DNA of 64,000 bases. It comes from Coriobacteriia bacterium. GTDB taxonomy: Bacteria; Actinomycetota; Coriobacteriia; Anaerosomatales; Anaerosomataceae. The position numbers were made by a program, and so were the translations under genes. This document shows positions 1 to 9,228 of this stretch, one piece after another; position 1 is the first letter of the stretch, and each line of letters begins with the position of its first letter. The notes beneath the pieces are model-generated. The model did not search any database and was not told where the DNA came from. It saw only the letters and a list, made by a program, of their open reading frames with translations. Location: assembly GCA_030655755.1 (NCBI GenBank), contig JAUSOQ010000043.1:272883-336882 (forward strand), given 5' to 3'.

Positions 1-619
<619 letters not shown>

Positions 620-666
620 TCATCGACGCTAAGTCAGGGCAGCGTGACCCCGAGGTGCATTCTAAT

Positions 667-700
667 CTAAAGGGGCGACGCGTGCGCGTCGCCCCTTTAG
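667..700 (-). terminator. Perfect 15-bp hairpin between tsf and pyrH
   Basis: Arms 667-681 and 686-700 are perfectly complementary (CTAAAGGGGCGACGC) around a 4-base GTGC loop. It starts 12 bases after the tsf stop codon. On the minus strand the stem ends in CCCCTTTAG followed by ATTAGA, so the U-tract is weak; it may be a partial terminator or attenuator that lowers pyrH relative to rpsB-tsf. A TAGAAT -10-like box (659-664) follows and could restart transcription for pyrH. Confidence 0.7.
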
Positions 701-711
701 ATCGGGAACCG

Positions 712-1626
712 TTAACAACACGCTGGTGGTTTAGCCTCAGGGTTGGTCTCCCCTAAGACGAACCTCGCAAAACGTGTGATCGTCACTCCGGTGCCGAGCG
801 TCATGCCAAGACGCTCGGTAAGCTGAGTGATGGTGATGTCAGGGTCTTTGACGAAGACCTGTTCAAGAAGACAGACTTCTTTGTAGTACTTCTGGAGACG
901 CCCCTCGGCGATCTTGGTCTGGATGGGCTCGGGCTTACCCGTCTCTGCAGCCTGAGCCATGTAGATGGCTTTCTCGTGCTCGATGATGTGAGCGGGAACG
1001 TCTGCTGCCGTCAGCGCGATCGGTGCGGCTGCGGCGATCTGCATCGCGACATCTTTGACGAATGTGCCGAACTCCGGCGAAGATGTGGCTTCAGCGGTAC
1101 CTGCGGTGACTTCGATAAGAACGCCGATGTTGCCGACGCCATGGATGTATGCCCCGATCGCACCAGCGTCCGAACCGAGCTCGAAGCGAGCGAACCGGGG
1201 GATGACCATGTTCTCGCCGATCTTGGCCACGTTCTCGCCAAGATACTGTTCAACAGTGATATCGGCACGCTCAGTGTAGGATTGGCCGAGAAGCTCCACG
1301 GCGTCGGCGGGAGCCGAGGTCACAATATGCTTGGCGATCGAGGCCACGAAGCCCTTGAAGTCATCGTTGCGTGCCACGAAATCGGTCTCGCAATTGATCT
1401 CGACAATGGCCCCTACGCGGCGGTCATCGCTGATGAAGGACCCGATGATGCCTTCGTGGGTGGCTCGGTCGGCCTTCTTGGCGAGGTCAGCAAGGCCTTT
1501 GGTGCGAAGTATATCGACGGCACTCTCGATGTCGCCATCGGATTCTGTCAGCGCTTTCTTGCAGTCCATCATCCCTGCGCCGGTCGTTTCGCGCAGCTCC
1601 TTCACCATAGAAGCGGTGATCTGCAT
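712..1626 (-). CDS. tsf: Elongation factor Ts
   Basis: Guanine-nucleotide exchange factor that recycles EF-Tu-GDP during translation. The 304-residue product carries the EF-Ts N-terminal UBA-like region (MVKELRETTGAGMMDCKKAL) and the TDFVARN signature at residues 81-87, followed by two dimerisation-type repeats. I chose ATG 1626 because GGAGG lies seven bases upstream; an in-frame ATG at 1632 is too close to that site. The C-terminus extends past the usual end to finish KPPACC; the terminal Cys pair is unusual and of unknown meaning. It lies directly downstream of rpsB, the classical arrangement, with a strong hairpin after its stop. Confidence 0.97.
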   Translation of the reverse strand: MQITASMVKELRETTGAGMMDCKKALTESDGDIESAVDILRTKGLADLAKKADRATHEGIIGSFISDDRRVGAIVEINCETDFVARNDDFKGFVASIAKHIVTSAPADAVELLGQSYTERADITVEQYLGENVAKIGENMVIPRFARFELGSDAGAIGAYIHGVGNIGVLIEVTAGTAEATSSPEFGTFVKDVAMQIAAAAPIALTAADVPAHIIEHEKAIYMAQAAETGKPEPIQTKIAEGRLQKYYKEVCLLEQVFVKDPDITITQLTERLGMTLGTGVTITRFARFVLGETNPEAKPPACC

Positions 1627-1674
1627 CGTCATTCCTCCTCGTACGGAAGCCACAATGTGGCGGCAGAGTGCGGT

Positions 1675-2478
1675 CTACTCGGCAGCCTCGGTCGTAACGG
1701 TGACGTCGAGGTCAGCAGCAGGTTCCGCAGTGGGGGCCTCTTCAGCAGTGATCTCCACAGCAGCAGGTTCCGCAGCGGGGGCCTCAACAGCCTGTGTACC
1801 GCCATTACCTGCGATCGCCGCGTCCGCGATCACGCGTGCGATGAGGCTGATAGAACGGATAGCGTCGTCGTTGCCGGGGATGACGAAGTCCACTTCATCG
1901 GGATCCGCATTGGTGTCAACAAGTCCGATGATCGGGATCTTCAAACGGCGCGCCTCGGCGACTGCGATGCTCTCACGCTTGGTGTCGACAAGGAAGATGG
2001 CGTCCGGAAGGCCGGTCATGTTGCGGATACCCTCAAGGTTGCGCTGGAGCTTCTCGTGCTCGGCACGCAGCTTCAGGGCTTCCTTCTTGGGAAGGCTGGC
2101 CATGACGCCGTTCTCCTCCATGGTCTCGAGTTCGACCATCCTGTTGATACGTTTGCGGATGGTGACGAAGTTGGTCAGCATGCCGCCCAGCCAGCGCTGG
2201 TTGACGTAGGGCTGCGAGGAGCGATCGGCCTCAGTGCGCATGGTCTCCTGAGCCTGCTTCTTGGTGCCGATGAACAGCACGGTACCGCCCCTTGCGGTGA
2301 GGTCACGGATGAAGCGGTATGCCGAGTCCAGTTCGCGCAGCGTGCGCTGCAGATCGAGAATATAGATGCCGTTGCGCTCGGTGAAGATGTAGGGCTTCAT
2401 CTTCGGGTTCCAACGGCGGGTCTGGTGCCCAAAATGGACACCGGCCTCAAGAAGACTCTTCATTGAGACAACAGCCAT
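1675..2478 (-). CDS. rpsB: 30S ribosomal protein S2
   Basis: Small-subunit ribosomal protein on the back of the 30S particle, needed for S1 binding and mRNA docking. The 267-residue product matches S2 along its length ([20 protein letters not shown] start, coiled region near 100-160, [15 protein letters not shown] late). A Gly/Ala/Glu-rich C-terminal tail (about 40 residues) contains a near-exact duplication of 15 codons. An AGGAGG site precedes the ATG. The 188-base spacer upstream holds a possible promoter and a long leader. First gene of rpsB-tsf-pyrH. Confidence 0.97.
   Translation of the reverse strand: MAVVSMKSLLEAGVHFGHQTRRWNPKMKPYIFTERNGIYILDLQRTLRELDSAYRFIRDLTARGGTVLFIGTKKQAQETMRTEADRSSQPYVNQRWLGGMLTNFVTIRKRINRMVELETMEENGVMASLPKKEALKLRAEHEKLQRNLEGIRNMTGLPDAIFLVDTKRESIAVAEARRLKIPIIGLVDTNADPDEVDFVIPGNDDAIRSISLIARVIADAAIAGNGGTQAVEAPAAEPAAVEITAEEAPTAEPAADLDVTVTTEAAE
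1713..1785 (-). repeat. 45-bp-period direct repeat in the rpsB 3' end
   Basis: Two 28-base copies (1713-1740 and 1758-1785) differ at one base and lie 45 bases apart, that is 15 codons, in frame. They encode the repeated Ala-Pro-Glu-Ala segments of the S2 tail. Likely slippage or local duplication in a disordered extension. Confidence 0.8.
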
Positions 2479-2666
2479 GGTGCTACCTCCTGTTTCGGTT
2501 CTACTTCCGCCCGCATCTTCCCCTCATAGGCGCAACCGTCATTGACGGCACCGTGCGCGAGGGTCCGCGAGCGTGCTTATTAAGAGCCGGTACAGGGTAA
2601 CACAGGCTATCTCGCTACGGAAGCTTCCTGTTGACATCCAGCACTTGTTGAATCTCTAACCGGTGG
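2479..2666 (-). promoter_or_regulatory. Probable rpsB promoter and leader
   Basis: 188 non-coding bases separate the response regulator stop from rpsB. On the minus strand a TTCCGT/TACCCT pair with a 17-base spacer lies about 120 bases before the rpsB ATG, leaving a leader with a small CCGTCA/TGACGG hairpin. Ribosomal protein operons often have regulatory leaders, but I cannot match this one to a known motif. Confidence 0.35.
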
Positions 2667-3284
2667 CTAGTACTCACGCCCACAATTGGTGCAGAGAAGA
2701 TGGGCTTCATACCAGCCTTCGCGATCAGGGTTGGGTACGAGTTCGAGATATAGCTCCTGTTCACATGCTGGGCACCAGAAACGTCGTTGAAGTCTTGCGT
2801 GAGCAACCAATGCGTCTGCTTCGGCTTCTCTATCACGGATAAGGACCTTGAATGCGAGGCCAGTGGGATTGGACGGCGACACGGTACTAGGTTCCGGTAC
2901 TGGAGGCGCAAGATGTTCGAGTGTCAGTTTGATCTTTGCCGATACATCAGCGGGCTTTGCCGCATTCTTGATGAGGTAGTCTACTGCGCCAAGTTCGAGC
3001 GCCCGCTCGATGGCGCCTTCTTCTCCAAGGTTGGTCAGGATCACGACGGGTATTGGGGAAAGGCGAGGATCTGACTTGATGATCTCGAGAGCCTCGAGTC
3101 CACCCATACGCGGCATGATGAGGTCCAGGACTATCAAGTCGAAGCGCGCATTGCGGAGTTCGTTGATGGCATCGAGACCATCTCCTGCAGTCGTGACCTC
3201 GAAACCATCGGCCACGAGTCTGTCGTGGTACATCCTGCGGAGCAGTTCGGTGTCCTCGACCACGAGAATGCGGTGTCCTGGCAC
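2667..3284 (-). CDS. Response regulator with C-terminal zinc ribbon
   Basis: Residues 4-122 form a complete CheY-like receiver: acidic pair E10/D11, phospho-acceptor D54 (in VLDLIMPRMGG), T84 and K106. A Pro/Ser-rich linker (about 125-145) leads to a helical stretch and then a zinc-ribbon-like tail with Cys pairs at 171/174 and 198/201 (CPAC and CTNC). There is no recognisable DNA-binding HTH or enzymatic output domain. GTG start chosen because AAAGGAG lies seven bases upstream. It follows the WhiG-type sigma gene by only 17 bases, so the two are almost certainly co-transcribed; no histidine kinase is in the window. The output function is unknown: the ribbon could bind nucleic acid or a protein partner such as RNA polymerase or the sigma factor. 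Confidence 0.85.
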   Translation of the reverse strand: MPGHRILVVEDTELLRRMYHDRLVADGFEVTTAGDGLDAINELRNARFDLIVLDLIMPRMGGLEALEIIKSDPRLSPIPVVILTNLGEEGAIERALELGAVDYLIKNAAKPADVSAKIKLTLEHLAPPVPEPSTVSPSNPTGLAFKVLIRDREAEADALVAHARLQRRFWCPACEQELYLELVPNPDREGWYEAHLLCTNCGREY

Positions 3285-3301
3285 GACGAGTCTCCTTTCG
3301 A

Positions 3302-4117
3302 TCAGCTTGCGGGAACGTAACCCTGCGCCGCGTGGAGTCTTGCACGCAATCTTAGCACTGCTTTGGTATGGAGCTGGCTGACACGGGACTCGGTGACTCC
3401 GAGCACCGCGCCGATCTCTTTCAGCGTGAGCCCCTCGTAGTAGTACAGCGCGATGACGATCTTCTCGCGATCGGGCAATCGGTCGATGGCCTTTGCCAGA
3501 ATCTCCTTGATCTCGACACTCTCGAACATCTTGACGGGATCCTCGGCAGATTCGTCTTTGATACTGCCGAAGGCACTCCCTCTGTCATCCTTATCCTGGC
3601 CCCCCGTCCACAGTTCTTCAAAAGACACGATCGAGGTGTAGGACAATTTCGTGAGTATGTCTTGGAGTTCACGTCCGGTGACTCCCATCTCACGTGCCAC
3701 TTCGGCGTCACTTGGGACGCGTTTAAGGCGATTCTCAAGCGCGATGTAGGCTTGTTCTATCTCGCGGGAACGCGCTCTGACGGATCGTGGGACCCAGTCC
3801 ATCGCGCGGAGTTCATCGATGATGGCGCCCTTGATACGTGCGATGGCGTACGTCTCGAACTTGATGCCACGATCGGGATCGAACTTCTCTATCGCATCGA
3901 TGAGCCCGAAGACGCCGTAGGAAATGAGATCAGAGGTTTCCACCGTTTGCGGGAGATTGGAAGACAACCGTCCGGCGACGTACTTGACCAGCGGGGAGTA
4001 GTTGAGGATAAGTGTCTCCCGGGCGACAGGATCTCCGCTTTCCTTGTACGCGGCCCAGTAGGCGGACACGTCCGTCTTCGGGTCATGTCTCATACGATGG
4101 GGACCCCTCTGAATCAC
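3302..4117 (-). CDS. whiG: FliA/WhiG-family RNA polymerase sigma factor
   Basis: Group 3 sigma factor. Region 2 is clear (LISYGVFGLIDAIEKFDP and the following FETYAIARIKGAIIDELR, typical of WhiG/FliA), region 3 spans about residues 115-165 and region 4 ends in the helix-turn-helix LKEIGAVLGVTESRVSQLH. Length 271 residues from GTG 4117, whose GTGA overlaps the xerC stop; ATG 4093 (263 residues) has the better AGAGGGG site, so the start is undecided. In Streptomyces whiG lies close to rpsB-tsf, and in Bacillus sigD precedes rpsB, so position supports orthology. No flagellar gene is in the window, so a developmental or envelope regulon is as likely as motility. The gene symbol reflects family and position, not proven function. 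Confidence 0.88.
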   Translation of the reverse strand: MIQRGPHRMRHDPKTDVSAYWAAYKESGDPVARETLILNYSPLVKYVAGRLSSNLPQTVETSDLISYGVFGLIDAIEKFDPDRGIKFETYAIARIKGAIIDELRAMDWVPRSVRARSREIEQAYIALENRLKRVPSDAEVAREMGVTGRELQDILTKLSYTSIVSFEELWTGGQDKDDRGSAFGSIKDESAEDPVKMFESVEIKEILAKAIDRLPDREKIVIALYYYEGLTLKEIGAVLGVTESRVSQLHTKAVLRLRARLHAAQGYVPAS

Positions 4118-5013
4118 GCTCGCGGATGTGCGTTACTGTGAACGTCTCGAAGTCGCTTCATGCTCAAATGAGTATAAATCTGGGTCGTGGACAGCGCAAC
4201 GTGGCCAAGCAGCTCCTGTACTGTGCGCAGATCCGCCCCCGCTTCAAGCAGGTGTGTGGCGAACGTGTGGCGTAGCGCGTGGGGATGGATTCCCGTGTCG
4301 GCGCCCAGTTCGTCAAGGTAGTGCTTGAGCATTCTACGGACGCTGCCACTTTGAAGCCGCGTGCCCGAGCGGTTCAAGAAGAGGGCATCGACTTTCCCCT
4401 GCCGCGCGTAGTGCGGTCTGCCTTCGGCCAGGTATGAGCGCAATCGGCTGATCGCCTGACGGTGCATGGGCACGATCCGTTCCTTGGAGCCTTTGCCCAT
4501 CACTCTCACTTGACCTTGGGTGAGGTCGATGTCGGTGATGTCCAGGCCCTCCAATTCTCCGACGCGGATGCCCGTTGCATAAAGAAGCTCCAGGATCGCG
4601 GCGTCTCTGATACCCTGCGGTTTCGATCGGTCGGGTGCATCGAGCAGCGCCGTCATGAGGTCGATCGGCACGAGTTCGGGTAGCCGATGTTGTAATCGTG
4701 GCGTGCCCATGACAGCGGCAGGGTTCACCTGGGCGAATCCCCGTGTCTGGAGGAAGGAGTAGAACGACCGCAAGGTGGATGTCTTGCGTGCGATGGTGCG
4801 GCGTTGATAGTGCGCGCGATCGAGCTCGGCGAGATAGCCGCGCAGCTCTCTGGGCTTGAGCGCAAACGGGTCATAAGAGGACCGTTCACACCAGTCGAGA
4901 AACTGCCGCATGTCCGTCGCGTAGGCACGAACCGTGTGTGGTGAGACGTTTCTCTCCACAGCGAGGTGCTCGAGGAACCGGTCGACAAGTGCGCGGGCAG
5001 GTTGCACGCTCAC
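4114..5013 (-). CDS. xerC: Tyrosine recombinase XerC
   Basis: Site-specific recombinase that resolves chromosome dimers at dif with XerD at division. The 299-residue product has the SAM-like N-terminal domain (about 1-95) and the catalytic domain with R150 (ATGIRVGE), K174, H245-x-x-R248 (HALRH), H271 (LLGH) and nucleophile Y280 (QIYTH), so all catalytic residues are present. Length and dif-recombinase features (no arm-binding domain) fit XerC/XerD rather than a phage integrase. It overlaps trmFO by ATGA and whiG by GTGA. The dprA-trmFO-xerC order is the same as in Bacillus and other Gram-positives, which favours XerC over XerD. Confidence 0.93.
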   Translation of the reverse strand: MSVQPARALVDRFLEHLAVERNVSPHTVRAYATDMRQFLDWCERSSYDPFALKPRELRGYLAELDRAHYQRRTIARKTSTLRSFYSFLQTRGFAQVNPAAVMGTPRLQHRLPELVPIDLMTALLDAPDRSKPQGIRDAAILELLYATGIRVGELEGLDITDIDLTQGQVRVMGKGSKERIVPMHRQAISRLRSYLAEGRPHYARQGKVDALFLNRSGTRLQSGSVRRMLKHYLDELGADTGIHPHALRHTFATHLLEAGADLRTVQELLGHVALSTTQIYTHLSMKRLRDVHSNAHPRA

Positions 5014-6431
5014 GTCACGTTCGCCTCCACAGAGGCCTCAAGGGGCGAGGTAAGGACCCGTACGGGGGCAGCCGAGAGGAACGCAGCGAGAGATCGTCTC
5101 GCGCGCTCAGCATGTGCTGCGTACCGTGCCCGCTTCGATCGAACCGGTGGATCGAGCGCCGGCAGCAGTCCGATGTTCACGTGCATCGGCTGGTAGGCTC
5201 GCGTCTTCGGATCGGTCGCATATCCGATCAACGCGCCGAGCGCAGTGTCATGCGGGAGCACGAATGGCGACGCACCGGTGAGGCTGGCATAGGTGTTGAT
5301 CGCAGCCAGAAGGCCCGAGCCGACCGCCTCGAGATAGCCTTCGGTGCCAGCCAGCTGTCCGGCGATGCGGATTGCAGGCTTACTGCGAAGCGAGAGGTCG
5401 GGAGTCAGCAGGCGCGGCGCGTCGATGTAGGTGTTGCGGTGCATGACGCCGAAACGGAGGAACTCGGCGGATCGAAGTCCCGGGATCAACCGGAAGACGC
5501 GTTCTTGTTCGCCGAACACGAGGTTGGTCTGAAAGCCTACAAGGTTGTAGGCGGTGCCGTCACGGTTCTCGGGGCGAAGTTGGACTACTGCCCAAGGCCG
5601 ATGGCCGGTGCGGGGGTCTGTGAGTCCGACCGGTTTCATGGCACCAAAACGAACGGCGTCGATGCCACGACGAGCGATCTCTTCGATGGGCTGACAGGCT
5701 TGGAAGAGATCGGATGTGTCGAACTCCTTTGCGTTCACGCGGCGGGCAGCAGCGAGTTCGCTGATGAAGCGCTCGTACTGGTCACGGGACATGGGGCAGT
5801 TGAGGTAGTCTGCTCCCTCGCCCTTGTCGTACCGTGACGCTGCGAACACGACTGAGCGATCGATGCTGTGAGCGTCGATCAGGGGCGCTGCAGCGTCGTA
5901 GAACGATAGACGGTCCGAACCTACGAGCGAAGAGAGGTCCTGTTCGAGTCCACGACTCGCAAGGGGGCCCGCCGCAACGATGACCGCTCGGTCACGGGGA
6001 ATGTGAGTGACCTCTTCCCGAATGACGTCAATCAGCGGATGCTGTTCAACCAGTCTAGTAGCTCGCGCAGAGAACGCCTGACGATCGACGGCAAGGGCCA
6101 TACCTGCGGGTACCGCGGTCTCTCGGGCTACAACAACAAGGAAGCTTCCAAGTGTGGTCAGCTCGCGCTTGAGCATACCTGGAGCGGTTTCAGGGTCATC
6201 GCTCTTGAACGAGTTCGAGCATACGAGCTCTGCGAGATCACTGGAATGGTGCGCGGGAGCATTCATCGTTGGGCGCATCTCGTACAACTCAACACGAACG
6301 CCACGTGCGGCGAGCTGCCAGGCGGCCTCGGTGCCGGCGAGACCCCCACCGATAACGGTCACAACCGGGATATGCGGCAAAAGGGCTCCTGATGTCGATG
6401 TCGGGTATGTGGGATTGTAACCGTCATTCAC
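5010..6431 (-). CDS. trmFO: Folate/FAD-dependent tRNA U54 methyltransferase TrmFO
   Basis: Methylates U54 of tRNA to ribothymidine with methylenetetrahydrofolate and FAD. The FAD-binding motif VIGGGLAGTEAAW lies at about residues 26-38, followed by the family-specific ELVCSNSFKSDD segment and the C-terminal block YQPMHVNIGLLP. Length (473 aa) is slightly longer than usual because the N-terminus carries ~20 extra residues; GTG 6431 overlaps the dprA stop (GTGA), and a shorter internal GTG start close to the FAD motif is possible. TrmFO is typical of Gram-positive and deep-branching bacteria that lack TrmA. Confidence 0.95.
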   Translation of the reverse strand: MNDGYNPTYPTSTSGALLPHIPVVTVIGGGLAGTEAAWQLAARGVRVELYEMRPTMNAPAHHSSDLAELVCSNSFKSDDPETAPGMLKRELTTLGSFLVVVARETAVPAGMALAVDRQAFSARATRLVEQHPLIDVIREEVTHIPRDRAVIVAAGPLASRGLEQDLSSLVGSDRLSFYDAAAPLIDAHSIDRSVVFAASRYDKGEGADYLNCPMSRDQYERFISELAAARRVNAKEFDTSDLFQACQPIEEIARRGIDAVRFGAMKPVGLTDPRTGHRPWAVVQLRPENRDGTAYNLVGFQTNLVFGEQERVFRLIPGLRSAEFLRFGVMHRNTYIDAPRLLTPDLSLRSKPAIRIAGQLAGTEGYLEAVGSGLLAAINTYASLTGASPFVLPHDTALGALIGYATDPKTRAYQPMHVNIGLLPALDPPVRSKRARYAAHAERARRSLAAFLSAAPVRVLTSPLEASVEANVT

Positions 6432-7303
6432 CCATATTTGCTAATGCTGTATCTCCCGTCCCGAAGACGCGTGACGCCTCCCTTCAGCTCGAGATATGTA
6501 AGAGCACGTGCGATCGAGACCACATCACATTTGAGACAGAAGGCCAGGTCATCCGGTCTCATGGGGTTGGCGCGGAGCGCTATCAAGATAGGGTCCTCAC
6601 TCGCTTGGGGCGCTTCCCATTCATTCGTGAGACGGTCCTCAAGCTTGAAGCCGGCTGCAGCCAGAGCATCACGGAGTTCCGATTCGCAGGTTATAGGTTG
6701 GCATCCCTGGCTGATCAGGCGATTCGCTCCTCTGCATTCCGGTGCGAAGATCGAGCCAGGAACGGCCAATACGTCCCTTCCTGCGGCGAGTGCGTGATCT
6801 GCGGTGCCGAACGTGCCACTCGGCAGTCCGGCTTCGACGACAAGAACCGCCAGAGACAGGCCAGCGATGATCCGGTTCCTTCGCGCAAAAGCCCAGCGCA
6901 GTGGCGGGGTACCCCAGGTCGCCTCAGAGATGACGGCTTGGTGTGTTCGCATGGTGGCGAGAAGCTTTGCCGCCCTGTGAGGGTAGTCAACGTCTGCTCC
7001 ACAGCCCAGCACCGCAACGGTGCTACCTTCTGCCTCAATGGCGGCGTTATGAGCCGCCATGTCACAACCGATCGCTCCACCAGAGACGATGGTGATCCCA
7101 TTCCCGGCGGCCCAGCCGGCGAACCTACGTGCGCATGCGAGTCCGTACGGTGTGGCCTGGCGCGCTCCAATGACGGCAAGGCACGGTCCCAGTAAGTCAC
7201 GATCACCGAAGCCGTGGAGCATCGCGGGTGGGTCAGACGTTCGGCGAAGCAGCTCAGGATAGCCGGTGTCCTCAAGCATTATCTTCCAGCGGTCCTCGCT
7301 CAT
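6428..7303 (-). CDS. dprA: DNA processing protein DprA
   Basis: Binds incoming single-stranded DNA and loads RecA during transformation; it may have other roles where competence is absent. The Rossmann-like core is visible: AVIGARQATPYG, IVSGGAIGCDMAAH, VAVLGCGADVDYP and AGRDVLAVPGSI. A C-terminal winged-helix-like segment (about 225-291) follows. At 291 residues it is shorter than DprA proteins that carry an N-terminal SAM domain. It overlaps both comM and trmFO by 4 bases, so it is translationally coupled to them. Confidence 0.93.
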   Translation of the reverse strand: MSEDRWKIMLEDTGYPELLRRTSDPPAMLHGFGDRDLLGPCLAVIGARQATPYGLACARRFAGWAAGNGITIVSGGAIGCDMAAHNAAIEAEGSTVAVLGCGADVDYPHRAAKLLATMRTHQAVISEATWGTPPLRWAFARRNRIIAGLSLAVLVVEAGLPSGTFGTADHALAAGRDVLAVPGSIFAPECRGANRLISQGCQPITCESELRDALAAAGFKLEDRLTNEWEAPQASEDPILIALRANPMRPDDLAFCLKCDVVSIARALTYLELKGGVTRLRDGRYSISKYG

Positions 7304-8778
7304 ACCGTATCTCCAATGCGATACCCGGCGGCCTCAAGTACGTGATCACGCGTTACCTTCGTCTCGCCAGCGAGATCGGCGATGGTACGTGCTACGCGGA
7401 GTGTCCGCGTGACTGCCCGTCCGGATAGGCCGATAGTCCGCGCGAGTGTCTCCAGCGTCGTCAGCGCCGCTCTGTTTGGCAGGCATGCAGCGAGTAGTCG
7501 TCCACCCGTGAGTGCGCGGGTCGGGGGCCGGTCTCCGGAGAATGCGATCGCCTTGTTCACACGTCGGGCGACACTCTCGGAGGGTTCTTCCTCTGCAGCT
7601 GCGAGGATACGGCCAGGATCTATGCGGTCGACACGTATCCTCATGTCGATGCGATCGAGGAGAGGGCCGCCAATACGCGTCATATACCGGTCGATCATCG
7701 CCTCGGTGCACGTACAGCGCTTTTCAGCATCGCCGAGATAGCCACACGGACAGGGGTTCATCGCTGCGATGAGGGCGAAAGCGGCAGGATAGACGACTCT
7801 ACCGTCAGCGCGAACCAGCGTTATCGACCCGTCTTCCAGCGGTTGTCGCATCGCCTGCAATGTTGCGGGGCCGAACTCCGCAAGTTCGTCGAGGAACAGA
7901 ACCCCGTTGTGCGCTAGGCTGATCTCTCCCGGTCTCAGTGGCGAGCCTCCGCCGATCAGGCCAACGCTTGAGGTGGAGTGGTGCGGCATGCGGAAGGGAC
8001 GGACTCCTGCGAGTGCAGGGCGCTCGTCCACGCCTGCTACGGAGTGCACGAGTGCGGTCGTCAGACGCTCGTCATCATTGAGCGGAGGCAGTATTCCGCC
8101 AAGTCGTCTGGCAAGCATCGTTTTCCCCGACCCCGGGGGTCCGACGAACAGTAGGTTGTGACTCCCGGCTGCTGCGATCTCGAGCGCTCGTTTGGCGCCG
8201 TCATGCCCTGCGACATCGGCGAGGTCCGGTAGGCTCAAACGGTCGAAAGGCTCAGTGCAATGCGGCTCCCTGGAGACGATATCGCCGCAGCGCAGCGCGC
8301 TCATGTGATCGACGATGCGGCAACGTACCCTTCCGACCACCGCTGCCGCCGGCAGCGCAGCGGATGGACCAAGCAGATCGTATCCCATCTGGGCCGCTGT
8401 ATAGGCGTGTGCGAGCATGCCAGGCACTGGACGCACGCTGCCATCCAGAGCAAGCTCACCGACCGCAGTCGCTCCTTCCACGAGTGAGGCGGATATCTGC
8501 TTGGTCGCCGTAAGAACAGCAAGCGCGATAGGCAGGTCGAATCCCGTGCCGTGTTTACGCATCGGTGCCGGCGCAAGGTTGATGATCACCCTTGCATTCG
8601 GGAACTGCAGCCCAGCCGCTCGTATCGCGGAGCGAACACGCTCGCGTGCTTCCTGGACCGCTGTATCGCCAAGTCCGACGATCCCGAACATCGGCAACCC
8701 TGAGCTGACGTCTGCCTGGACCTCGACAGGTAGCGCATCGACACCGAGTAGCGTCGCAGTCATCACTGTCGCTTGCAT
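7300..8778 (-). CDS. comM: ComM/YifB-family Mg-chelatase-like AAA+ ATPase
   Basis: Hexameric helicase-like ATPase that in naturally transformable bacteria promotes branch migration during DNA integration. An N-terminal Lon-protease-like domain (about 1-170) is followed by the AAA+ module with Walker A GPPGSGKTML, Walker B GVLFLDELAEF and a Cys-rich insert (NPCPCGYLGDAEKRCTC), then the C-terminal Mg-chelatase-like domain. Full length at 492 residues. Adjacent to dprA, so two transformation genes are coupled. It is a paralogue of the chelatase AAA domain at 55628-57598 but not a metal chelatase. Confidence 0.93.
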   Translation of the reverse strand: MQATVMTATLLGVDALPVEVQADVSSGLPMFGIVGLGDTAVQEARERVRSAIRAAGLQFPNARVIINLAPAPMRKHGTGFDLPIALAVLTATKQISASLVEGATAVGELALDGSVRPVPGMLAHAYTAAQMGYDLLGPSAALPAAAVVGRVRCRIVDHMSALRCGDIVSREPHCTEPFDRLSLPDLADVAGHDGAKRALEIAAAGSHNLLFVGPPGSGKTMLARRLGGILPPLNDDERLTTALVHSVAGVDERPALAGVRPFRMPHHSTSSVGLIGGGSPLRPGEISLAHNGVLFLDELAEFGPATLQAMRQPLEDGSITLVRADGRVVYPAAFALIAAMNPCPCGYLGDAEKRCTCTEAMIDRYMTRIGGPLLDRIDMRIRVDRIDPGRILAAAEEEPSESVARRVNKAIAFSGDRPPTRALTGGRLLAACLPNRAALTTLETLARTIGLSGRAVTRTLRVARTIADLAGETKVTRDHVLEAAGYRIGDTV

Positions 8779-8779
8779 C

Positions 8780-9151
8780 TTATGACTCTACGAGAAAGGC
8801 TGCTCGGTGATGGCGGAGCAATGCCCGGTCCTCGGACAACACCCGTATGGCGATCACATCGAATCGAACGGTCGAAGGTCCGACTCCGGCGTGTGCCATG
8901 TATGCGCGGGCCAGTCTGACCAGTCGCTTTTGCTTCGTGCGCGAGACGGCGTCTTCTGGAGTCCCTGCTGAGCTGGTACGCCGGGTCTTCACTTCCACGA
9001 AAACGAGGTCAGTACCATCCAGCGCAATGATATCGACCTCGCCTGTTGCACAGCGCCAGTTCTGCTCCGCAATGGTCATGCCGATCCGCTGCAGGTACTG
9101 GACTGCGGCTGCCTCTCCCTTTACCCCTAGCTCTGTGGTCTTCTCGGTCAT
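8780..9151 (-). CDS. YraN/UPF0102 family nuclease-like protein
   Basis: Small protein (123 aa) with the restriction-endonuclease-like core: GEAAAVQYLQ near the N-terminus, NWRCATGEVDIIALDG and LVFVEVKTRR, giving the E-x-D and E-V-K catalytic pattern. The family almost always sits between rnhB and comM/dprA, as here. Its biological role is poorly defined; DNA processing is presumed. A GGGGGG-containing ribosome site precedes the ATG. Confidence 0.9.
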   Translation of the reverse strand: MTEKTTELGVKGEAAAVQYLQRIGMTIAEQNWRCATGEVDIIALDGTDLVFVEVKTRRTSSAGTPEDAVSRTKQKRLVRLARAYMAHAGVGPSTVRFDVIAIRVLSEDRALLRHHRAAFLVES

Positions 9152-9228
9152 AACGGCATCCCCCCTTGGCGTGAGGATGACGCATCATGTTTTCCCGGAG
9201 CTTAACCGAAGCAGAACGGAAACTGGCC

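Noticed and set aside
976..2466. Open frame of 496 codons on the plus strand opposite tsf and rpsB
   Set aside because: It lies wholly antisense to two certain genes, has no family resemblance and Cys/His/Gly-rich composition typical of shadow frames in GC-rich DNA.
2631..2660. TTGACA on the plus strand as a promoter
   Set aside because: No suitable -10 box at 16-19 bases and no plus-strand gene follows.
4114..5013. Phage or transposon integrase
   Set aside because: Length, lack of an arm-binding domain and placement in trmFO-xerC-sigma synteny indicate chromosomal XerC; no attachment sites or phage genes nearby.
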